This document shows positions 1-5,865 of a stretch of DNA of 10,369 bases, piece after piece. How positions within the stretch are numbered: the stretch's first letter is position 1; every line of letters begins with the position of its first letter. The stretch comes from 2-02-FULL-46-13 sp036517235. GTDB lineage: Bacteria > Patescibacteriota > Minisyncoccia > Phycocordibacterales > DSPV01. The stretch is from NCBI GenBank assembly GCA_036517235.1, contig DATDXL010000061.1, positions 1 through 10,369 on the forward strand, read 5' to 3'. The notes under the pieces are model-generated. The model was not told the origin of the DNA. It did no database searches and saw only the letters and a list, made by a program, of their open reading frames with translations. Made by a program: the position numbers and the translations under genes.

Positions 1-49
1 CCGCCGCCCTTTCGTAATTTACAGTACCCGAAGAACTCAATAACCGTAA

Positions 50-1402
50 TCAATTCGCCTTGATGTAGGCCAGCACCTCATCCTTCTTCTCGGGTTTGAT
101 TTTTTTGCTCTGAACGAAGAAGTCCAAAGTTTCTCCGAGACGCGCCATCGCGACAACTTTACGACCGGAATCATTCAGCTCTTTGAGTCCGCCTTGTTCC
201 CTGTCGTAAAGAACTACCGTAGCCACGACTTCAAGCCCGTTGGCCTCGACAGACTGAATGGCTTCGCGTTTGGTATCCGCCTTGGTGACCAAGTCATCCA
301 CCAAAAGAACCCTCTTCCCTTTCTCAAAAGAATCGAGGATGTGGGAAGTTATCTTCCGACCGCCGTCGGTTTCGGTCTTTTCAATCCGCAGATGTGGTTT
401 GCCGATGGCTTTCGCAAGAGCGACACCAATTGGTTCCCCCGCCTTCGGAATACCGATGACGTAGTCAAAGTCGGCGATTCCCTCTTGAATGATGAGATCG
501 TGCAGGACATCGCCGGCAAGGGTGTAGAGCCAATCTGGAAGCTCTCTGATGTTGAGGTAGATGGGCGAGAGTGGCGCATCCGGATTCTTCTCGTGAAGCT
601 TGAGCTTGAAAGCACCAAACTTGATCTTCTTCAGATCAAACAGAGCGGTGTGGAATCGGTCCACGAGACCGAGACTGATTTCCCTGGCAATCTTCTCTGC
701 CACTTCCTGTGGCGACGATGCCTGCGTGATAGGACGCCCAATAACGAGCTGGCCTGCGCCCGCAAGCATTGCACCACGCGGTGGCAAGGTCCGATTCTGG
801 TCGTCGGGAGGATCCTCGGGAGAGCGTATGCCGGGCGTTACTTTCCGTAATCCGATAAGTTCCTTCTGCTTACCCAAGAGAAAAAGCTCCTGTGGCGAGC
901 AAATGACTCCGTCGCAACCCGCAAGTTTCGCGTCGCGCGCGAACTGTATGACTTTAGCCTTGCTTGGCGCTCCATATACCAGATGCGCGTTGTTCTCCTC
1001 AAAAGAAGTGAGTACGGTCACTGCGAGAACTTCCGACCCTCCTTTTTGGGCTACCACTTCCATCATTCCCTCAATACCGGAGGACGCATGAACATTGAAC
1101 ATCTTGACACCCAAAGGACCAAGAGCTTTCGCCGCTCCGCCGAGGGTATTGGGAATGTCCTTGAATTTTCCGTCCCAGAAGACCTTGCCTTTGAGGAGCT
1201 GGAACAGCTCGCGAATCTTCGCCATATTCACAACCGCCTCCTGTTCATCCTTGACTGCGATGATTGAGGCGAGCATCGCCGTGATAAACTCAAGTCCGAT
1301 TTTGAAGCACCCAACGAAGGGCGCGAGAGTCTTCACGAGTCCGATGGCCTTGTCCGGATGGTCAACATCCAGAGCCACAATAATTTTATCTTTTGCTTGC
1401 AT
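50..1402 (-). CDS. pyrFE: Bifunctional orotidine-5'-phosphate decarboxylase / orotate phosphoribosyltransferase (PyrF-PyrE fusion)
   Basis: A 450-residue cytosolic enzyme expected to catalyse the last two steps of UMP synthesis: orotate plus PRPP to OMP, then OMP decarboxylation. Residues 1-245 are the decarboxylase. They show ALD12, FKIG (K34), the catalytic D77-x-K79-x-x-D82 motif followed by IPNT, TPGIR (189-193), DDQ (200-202) and the phosphate-binding GRPIT (222-226). Residues 248-450 are the phosphoribosyltransferase, with a PRPP-binding stretch VLLVDDLVTKADT at 365-377. The usual small residues after VTT/VTA are replaced by K-A-D, which is unusual. The domain order is decarboxylase first, the reverse of animal UMP synthase. 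The start ATG has a good ribosome-binding site (AGGAAGGAA, positions 1411-1419) 8 nt upstream. The stop is TGA. No other pyrimidine gene is adjacent. A long palindrome-rich spacer lies upstream and may be its leader. Assignment of both activities is strong from motifs; kinetics of the odd PRPP loop cannot be judged. Confidence 0.95.
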   Translation of the reverse strand: MQAKDKIIVALDVDHPDKAIGLVKTLAPFVGCFKIGLEFITAMLASIIAVKDEQEAVVNMAKIRELFQLLKGKVFWDGKFKDIPNTLGGAAKALGPLGVKMFNVHASSGIEGMMEVVAQKGGSEVLAVTVLTSFEENNAHLVYGAPSKAKVIQFARDAKLAGCDGVICSPQELFLLGKQKELIGLRKVTPGIRSPEDPPDDQNRTLPPRGAMLAGAGQLVIGRPITQASSPQEVAEKIAREISLGLVDRFHTALFDLKKIKFGAFKLKLHEKNPDAPLSPIYLNIRELPDWLYTLAGDVLHDLIIQEGIADFDYVIGIPKAGEPIGVALAKAIGKPHLRIEKTETDGGRKITSHILDSFEKGKRVLLVDDLVTKADTKREAIQSVEANGLEVVATVVLYDREQGGLKELNDSGRKVVAMARLGETLDFFVQSKKIKPEKKDEVLAYIKAN

Positions 1403-1458
1403 AACTATCTTTCCTTCCTGTACTTACTATGGTTTTTTGCTACTGGATTTGACAGAAA

Positions 1459-1594
1459 CGTGGGGTCCACCAAGGGCAGACAACCTTCCACGCCTACCCT
1501 CACAGTCGGTTTGAGAGAGATTATTGAATACCCTCCTAATGCTTTACGCTTCGGTATACGTGGGGACCGCCCAGGGGCGGACGACGAATCCACG
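1459..1594 (-). repeat. Two imperfect hairpin repeats exactly 100 bp apart upstream of pyrFE
   Basis: Hairpin A spans 1459-1492 and hairpin B 1559-1594. On the minus strand both start with CGTGG and end with CCACG, giving a closing stem. Inside, copy A has GTCTGCC pairing with GGTGGAC around a CTT loop, and copy B has GTCCGCC pairing with GGCGGTC. Differences in the stem remain paired only on the minus strand (C-G versus U-G, G-C versus G-U), which suggests a selected RNA structure read toward pyrFE. A looser similarity (GGG followed by ATTGAATA-like or ATTCAATA-like sequence) lies before each hairpin. They could be a structured 5' leader of pyrFE or a pair of dispersed repeats. No riboswitch class or PyrR-type site is recognised. 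The rest of 1403-1850 holds the two palindromes listed separately and no credible gene. Confidence 0.5.
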
Positions 1595-1723
1595 ACTAAA
1601 GATATTCAATCCCTTCCCTCAAGTATCGATATGTCAAAGGCCTTATCAACCACTACTAACCAGCCACAAACGGTGTGGCAGGTTCTCCCAACATCCTAAC
1701 CGAATGATGGCTTAAAATCAACC

Positions 1724-1759
1724 TACACATCCGTGACGCTATAGCGTCACGGATGTGTA
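1724..1759. terminator. 36-bp perfect palindrome, possible bidirectional terminator after uvrA
   Basis: Two 18-bp arms meet without a spacer: TACACATCCGTGACGCTA followed by its exact reverse complement. As RNA it would form a very stable hairpin with a TATA-type loop on either strand. It lies 91 bp after the uvrA stop, so it could end uvrA transcription. The minus-strand tail (GGTTGATTTT) is only weakly T-rich. On the plus strand a run of six T begins about 9 nt after the stem. The poor tails leave open that it is a protein-binding site or a dispersed palindrome instead. Confidence 0.45.
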
Positions 1760-1771
1760 TATAGATATTTT

Positions 1772-1799
1772 TTATTTGTACAATATATCGTACAAATAA
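1772..1799. promoter_or_regulatory. 28-bp operator-like palindrome
   Basis: TTATTTGTAC and GTACAAATAA are exact inverted repeats separated by 8 bp, and three of the four central base pairs are also symmetric, so 26 of 28 positions obey dyad symmetry. It is AT-rich, unlike the GC-rich hairpins nearby, and has the size of an operator for a dimeric repressor. A weak minus-strand promoter reading toward pyrFE can be drawn through it (TTGTAC, 16 bp, TATACA), in which case the site would overlap the promoter. The regulator is unknown. Confidence 0.35.
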
Positions 1800-1850
1800 C
1801 AACTTGGGTTACAAGAGCTTTAGGTAGAAGGAGTTCAAGGAAAACCGATG

Positions 1851-4466
1851 TTATTTCTTACGCAATGTTTTGCGGAGATATTCGCCTGTGTGGGAATCGG
1901 ATTGGGCGACTTCTTCGGGAGTTCCCTTGGCAACCACTTTTCCGCCCCTTTCCCCGCCGTCCGGACCGATATCAATAATGTGATCGGAGGATTTAATGAC
2001 ATCCAAATTGTGTTCAATAACAACAACAGTATTGCCGCGGTCAACCAACTTCTGGAGAATCTCAATGAGTTTCTTGACGTCCTCGTAATGCAAACCTATT
2101 GTGGGTTCGTCTAAAAGGTAAATCGTCTTTTGGAGGTGTGGGCGGTAGAGCTCGGATGAGATTTTTACGCGCTGGGCTTCGCCACCCGAGAGCGTCGTCG
2201 CCGACTGTCCGAGAGTGAGGTATCCAAGACCGACGTCGTTGAGTGTGTGCAATCGGTCGTAGATAGCGGGAATATCCTCAAAGAAAGAGAGCGCCTCCTC
2301 AATAGTCATTTGAAGCACTTGGTATATGTTCTTTTTTTTATATTTGACATCAAGTGTCTCTTTCATAAACCGCCTTCCATCGCAAACATCACAGGTCACA
2401 TAGACTGTCGGCAAAAAGTGCATTTCCACCGCTATTTCGCCATTCCCCTGACACGCTTCACAGCGTCCGCCTGCCTGCCGCGCTACGCCCGGCGCAGACA
2501 GGCCTTTCACATTGAAGGAAAATCGGCTTGGACTCCAACCCCTGGCACGCGCTTCGCTTGAAGCGGAAAAAAGCTCGCGAATGAACGTAAATGCGCCGGT
2601 ATAGGTAACAGGATTAGAGCGTGGTGTCCTCCCTATCGGCGACTGGTCTATCAAAATGACGCGCCCGAGATATTCAGAGCCGGTGAAACTCGCGCAGTTG
2701 TAGGTCTCCGCAGAGCGGTAGCGACGCTCAAGCCGAGCTTGAAGATTTTTATGGAGCACTTCGTAGACCAGAGATGATTTCCCCGAACCCGACACTCCCG
2801 TAACGGAAATGAGCCTGCCGAGGGGCACGTCCACATTGATATTGTTGATGTTGAACACTTTGGCGCCCTTAATCTTTAATGAACCTTTCTCGCTCTCGCG
2901 ACGCTTTTCGGGAACAGGAATCACTTTCTCTTCGCGAAGATATTCAAGCGTCACCGATTTTGGAGATTTTTTCGCGGTTAAAAGCTCGTCAAGATATCCT
3001 GCTACAACTATTTTCCCGCCGTGCACGCCCGCGCCTGGGCCGATATCAACGATATAGTCTGAAGCGTAGATGGTATCTTCGTCATGCTCTACGACGATAA
3101 TGGTATTTCCCGCATCGCGCAAAGATTGTAAAGTTTTTATCAAACGGTCATTGTCACGCGCATGAAGTCCGATGGTCGGCTCGTCAAGAACATAGAGCGC
3201 ACCGACAAGTCCGCTCCCCAATTGGGATGCAAGGCGAATACGCTGAGCTTCACCTCCTGAAAGCGTATGCGCACGCCTGTCCAAAGTAAGATAGCCGATA
3301 CCGACATCCAGCATAAACTGGAGACGTGATTCAATTTCCTTCAAGACAACTTTGGCGATACTGCGCTCATTCGGAGTTAATTTCAGTTTCTTAAAGAATT
3401 CACTTCCGTCGGTTATAGATTTTCCAACCAAATCAACGATATTTACCCCGCCGACAAGGACGTGCAACGCTTCCTCGCGTAGACGCGCACCTTTGCAGAC
3501 GGGACAGACCTCATTACCAAAAAAGTGCCGTGTTCCAAGACCATTGCATTCGGGACATGCTCCGTGCGGAGAATTAAAGCTGAAAAGACGTGGCTCAATT
3601 TCAGGATATGAGAAGCCGTCATAGGGACACATAAATTTTGCCGAAATTAACTTCTCTTCGCTTCCCGTTTCAATTTTTACGAGCCCGTTAGACTCATGCA
3701 GAGCACGTTCTATGGATTCGCTCAAACGCTCTTTCATGTCTTCTTTCAATTCGACAATTTCGCTGACAAAAAATTCGTCTACAAGGACGTCTATATCGTG
3801 CTTCTTGTTCTTTGTAAGAACAATTTGTTCCCTCAATTTCTTCATCGTGCCGTCCACCTTGACCTGACTATACCCTTTGCCAAGCATGTCGTAGAGAAGC
3901 TGGTAGTACTCACCCTTTCTACCCACAACGACGGGAGAAAAAATCTTTACTTTTACCCCACTTACTTTGACACCCATCACTTCTTTTTTGGAAGACTTCG
4001 GTTCTACTCCCTTCACGGTCTCAACGATAGTGTCCAGTATTTGCTCGTTCGTAAGTCTCTTGATAACCCTGTCGCAGACGAGACAATGCGGAACGCCAAC
4101 ACGCGCGTAAAGTACGCGGAGGTAATCGTAAATTTCCGTGATGGTGGCAACCGTTGAGCGAGGATTATTTGAGCGGGATTTCTGGTCAATGGAAATAGCC
4201 GGTGACAGGCCGATGATTTCGTCCACGTCAGGTTTTTGCATCTGCCGAAGAAATTGGCGCGCGTAGGAAGAGAGAGACTCCACATAGCGCCTCTGGCCTT
4301 CTGCAAAAATGGTATCGAATGCAAGCGAAGACTTGCCTGAACCAGAAAGGCCAGTAAATACGATCATTTTGTTACGCGGCATCTCAACCGTGATATCCTT
4401 CAGGTTGTGGGTCCTTGCTCCCCTTACGATGATTTTGCCTGCTTCGTTTTTATCTTTTTCCTTCAT
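1851..4466 (-). CDS. uvrA: Excinuclease ABC subunit A (UvrA), short form
   Basis: The 871-residue damage-sensing ATPase of nucleotide excision repair, which loads UvrB onto damaged DNA. The first ABC module has Walker A GLSGSGKSS (39-47), signature LSGGEAQR (402-409) and Walker B with D428-E429. The second has Walker A GVSGSGKSS (557-565), the signature at 759-766 and Walker B with D786-E787. The region of about 128-245, with CLVC and SPVVVGRKGEY, matches the UvrB-binding domain. The C-terminal zinc finger is intact (C669, C672, C692, C695). Two oddities: the first zinc module reads C280-P-Y-D283 where UvrA has CxxC, and only 13 residues separate CPEC (304-307) from CPVC (321-324), where Escherichia coli has more than 100, so the insertion domain is missing. 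Residues 656-666 come from an inserted palindrome. ATG at 4466 has no clear ribosome-binding site. Family assignment is certain. Confidence 0.98.
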   Translation of the reverse strand: MKEKDKNEAGKIIVRGARTHNLKDITVEMPRNKMIVFTGLSGSGKSSLAFDTIFAEGQRRYVESLSSYARQFLRQMQKPDVDEIIGLSPAISIDQKSRSNNPRSTVATITEIYDYLRVLYARVGVPHCLVCDRVIKRLTNEQILDTIVETVKGVEPKSSKKEVMGVKVSGVKVKIFSPVVVGRKGEYYQLLYDMLGKGYSQVKVDGTMKKLREQIVLTKNKKHDIDVLVDEFFVSEIVELKEDMKERLSESIERALHESNGLVKIETGSEEKLISAKFMCPYDGFSYPEIEPRLFSFNSPHGACPECNGLGTRHFFGNEVCPVCKGARLREEALHVLVGGVNIVDLVGKSITDGSEFFKKLKLTPNERSIAKVVLKEIESRLQFMLDVGIGYLTLDRRAHTLSGGEAQRIRLASQLGSGLVGALYVLDEPTIGLHARDNDRLIKTLQSLRDAGNTIIVVEHDEDTIYASDYIVDIGPGAGVHGGKIVVAGYLDELLTAKKSPKSVTLEYLREEKVIPVPEKRRESEKGSLKIKGAKVFNINNINVDVPLGRLISVTGVSGSGKSSLVYEVLHKNLQARLERRYRSAETYNCASFTGSEYLGRVILIDQSPIGRTPRSNPVTYTGAFTFIRELFSASSEARARGWSPSRFSFNVKGLSAPGVARQAGGRCEACQGNGEIAVEMHFLPTVYVTCDVCDGRRFMKETLDVKYKKKNIYQVLQMTIEEALSFFEDIPAIYDRLHTLNDVGLGYLTLGQSATTLSGGEAQRVKISSELYRPHLQKTIYLLDEPTIGLHYEDVKKLIEILQKLVDRGNTVVVIEHNLDVIKSSDHIIDIGPDGGERGGKVVAKGTPEEVAQSDSHTGEYLRKTLRKK
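2470..2502. repeat. 33-bp palindromic element inserted in frame within uvrA
   Basis: On the coding strand the element runs from CCTGTCTGC to GCAGGCAGG. Its 9-bp arms pair with one G-T wobble (10 bp counting the flanking G and C) around a GC-rich centre containing GGCGTAGCGC. Removing exactly these 33 bases restores GTGAAAGG joined to CGGACGCTGT, encoding V-K-G-G-R-C, which matches the contiguous VRGGRCEAC sequence of Escherichia coli UvrA. The element adds 11 codons without changing frame, just before the C-terminal zinc finger. Confidence 0.75.
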
Positions 4467-4481
4467 ATGAACGGCTAAACG

Positions 4482-4503
4482 CCCCGAGGACTGGCCCTAG
4501 GGG
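4482..4503 (-). other. Hairpin in the uvrA leader
   Basis: On the minus strand CCCCTAGG and CCTCGGGG pair at seven of eight positions around a six-base loop, ending 15 nt before the uvrA start codon. The stem occupies the place where a ribosome-binding site would lie, and no purine-rich site is visible elsewhere. It may affect translation, or it may be part of a promoter region. No convincing promoter hexamers were found between the upstream terminator and uvrA. Confidence 0.35.
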
Positions 4504-4538
4504 TAACTATGTCCGTACAGAGTACCAAAACGCCTCCC

Positions 4539-4566
4539 AAAAGAAAAGCCCCGCATACCCTGCGGG
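4539..4566 (-). terminator. Rho-independent terminator after the zinc-ribbon-like gene
   Basis: On the minus strand CCCGCA and TGCGGG form a perfect 6-bp stem around GGGTA, followed by GCTTTTCTTTT. It lies 9 bp past the stop codon of the 106-residue gene, so uvrA probably needs its own promoter between here and 4466. Confidence 0.75.
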
Positions 4567-4574
4567 ACTCGAGA

Positions 4575-4895
4575 TTAATTCCCCGACGGATTCTGTATCT
4601 CATGCAGAATCAAATCCACTCCTTCTTCAACCTTCTGGCTGAATTCAGACATTAACACAGCGATGCGGTCTTGTGCTTCTTCAATGCCCGCAAAAAGTTC
4701 AAGCATCTTCACCGTGTGACCACAGGAACATTTGAGTTCTTCTTTTCCAAGGAGATAGGGTTGTGGCCGTCCGAACATGTAAACATTGATGGCTACAATA
4801 CCTCTTGCGTGAACCTTTTTACATTTGTCACAGTGAATCGCTATCCCTGCATGTTCTACATATACAACCAGTCGCTCAAGCTCTTTGTCATTCAA
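4575..4895 (-). CDS. Hypothetical 106-residue zinc-ribbon-like protein
   Basis: I do not recognise a named family. The protein has HCDKC at 21-25 and CSCGH at 56-60, giving a C-x2-C plus C-x-C-x-H set that could bind one zinc ion as a ribbon. The segment from about 66 to 100 is predicted amphipathic helix (ELFAGIEEAQDRIAVLMSEF), acidic and possibly used for dimer or partner contact. There is no signal peptide or membrane segment. The start ATG at 4895 is preceded by AAGGGGTGA, a reasonable if slightly distant ribosome-binding site. It stands alone between two terminators, so it is probably a single-gene transcript. The arrangement suggests a small nucleic-acid-binding or adaptor protein, but that is inference. 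Reading frame and ribosome-binding site make a real gene likely. Confidence 0.8.
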   Translation of the reverse strand: MNDKELERLVVYVEHAGIAIHCDKCKKVHARGIVAINVYMFGRPQPYLLGKEELKCSCGHTVKMLELFAGIEEAQDRIAVLMSEFSQKVEEGVDLILHEIQNPSGN

Positions 4896-4982
4896 GGAAT
4901 ATCACCCCTTTTCTGCCGAGAGACTACCATGAAATAGTAAAAAAGTAAAGATGCTAGATTGTTTCTCCTTTTCTCCAAGCGA

Positions 4983-5075
4983 GGCTTAGATTTTCTGAAA
5001 CATCGCGCAGGCTGTCGAGCCGAGCGTAGCAAAAACCCAGCAGGGTTTTATGCGTGTTTCAGAAAATGCTAAGCC
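4983..5075. repeat. 93-bp MITE-like inverted repeat overlapping the response-regulator 3' end
   Basis: Left arm 4983-5002 and right arm 5055-5075 are inverted copies (GGCTTAG, then ATTTTCTGAAACA) differing by a single inserted base. They enclose 52 bp holding a terminator hairpin and a GC-rich stretch with GAGCGTAGC. The right arm provides the last alanine codon and TAG stop of the response-regulator gene. Terminal inverted repeats around a short non-coding core resemble a miniature inverted-repeat element, but no flanking target duplication is obvious. It could instead be a large double terminator structure. Confidence 0.5.
5031..5049 (-). terminator. Terminator of the kinase/response-regulator operon
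   Basis: On the minus strand AAAACCC and GGGTTTT pair around TGCT, and the 3' arm continues into a run of five T. It begins 19 nt after the response-regulator stop codon and lies inside the 93-bp inverted repeat. The stem is short with three G-C pairs, so the larger outer repeat may help it. Confidence 0.55.
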
Positions 5076-5860
5076 GAGCGAATCGTATGCTTGATTTCAG
5101 TCACGATCTCATCAAGATTCATCGATGCTTTGATGAGGAACTTCTCGGCGCCAAGCTCTCTTCCTTTATCGATATCCGACTTCTGACCGAGGTTGGAGAG
5201 AAGGATCACAGGAATATGTTTTACTTTCATATTCTCCTTTAAGCGCTTAAGTATCTCGAACCCGTCCATGCCAGAGAGAAGAATGTCGAGGAGGATGACG
5301 TCGGGCATCTCCTGCTCCACTCCCGCGAGAGCTTCATCACCACCAGTGTAATGAACCAAGCCACACCCTTCATTGTGCAATTTTCGGGAAATGATATCGC
5401 TGAGGAACTTATCATCCTCAACCCACATCACTTTTCTTCCCGCAAGTTGGACTCCGGATGTCCCGTTTTCCCTTGTCTTCTCACCTCGTTCTAGCTGATT
5501 GCGCACTTTATTCAAAACTTCGTCAGGGTCGAACTGCGCTTTCACAAGATAGTCTTTGACGCCAAGCGAAAGCGCGCGGTTGATCTCAACCGGTTGGCCG
5601 GAGTTTGAAATGACAATAACGGGTATATCCTTTATTTTGGGGTCCTGATTCTTCTCGGACAACACATCATACCCGCTCTTCGTGGGAAGAATGATGTCAA
5701 GGAGAAGCAGATCAGGCACAAAGCTACGCAGGTCATCAAGTCCTACCGCGCCGTCACGAGCTAGCTTCGTCGTAAAACCTTCTGCGTCAAGCTTTTTAAC
5801 CAACACATCTCCAAGAAAGATATCGTCTTCAACGATGAGGATTTTTTTGCTACCTGCCAT
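5069..5860 (-). CDS. Double-receiver response regulator without output domain
   Basis: A 263-residue cytosolic protein made of two receiver (REC) domains. REC1 (about 6-123) has the acidic pair D12-D13, phospho-acceptor D55 (LLLLDIILP), S85 and K107. REC2 (about 143-261) has D149-D150, D192 (VILLDILLSG), S222 and K244. Both look able to accept phosphate. The usual proline after the acceptor aspartate is present in REC1 but not in REC2. An 18-residue polar linker joins them. No DNA-binding, GGDEF or other output domain follows. The gene starts 5 nt after the kinase stop codon and has no ribosome-binding site, so translation is probably coupled. It would act through protein contact or as a phosphate sink or relay. 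The stop codon lies in an inverted repeat that may have replaced an older 3' end, but both receivers are complete. Family is certain; the pathway controlled is unknown. Confidence 0.93.
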   Translation of the reverse strand: MAGSKKILIVEDDIFLGDVLVKKLDAEGFTTKLARDGAVGLDDLRSFVPDLLLLDIILPTKSGYDVLSEKNQDPKIKDIPVIVISNSGQPVEINRALSLGVKDYLVKAQFDPDEVLNKVRNQLERGEKTRENGTSGVQLAGRKVMWVEDDKFLSDIISRKLHNEGCGLVHYTGGDEALAGVEQEMPDVILLDILLSGMDGFEILKRLKENMKVKHIPVILLSNLGQKSDIDKGRELGAEKFLIKASMNLDEIVTEIKHTIRSA

Positions 5861-5865
5861 TGTAG

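Noticed and set aside
1..49. Terminator or gene fragment after pyrFE
   Set aside because: No stem followed by T-rich sequence and no coding signal in these 49 bases.
1405..1593. 62-codon minus-strand frame upstream of pyrFE
   Set aside because: GTG start without a ribosome-binding site, passing through both hairpin repeats, with no recognisable protein features.
1848..2114. 88-codon plus-strand frame opposite the 3' end of uvrA
   Set aside because: Antisense shadow of a conserved gene. The purine-rich sequence is too far upstream of the ATG.
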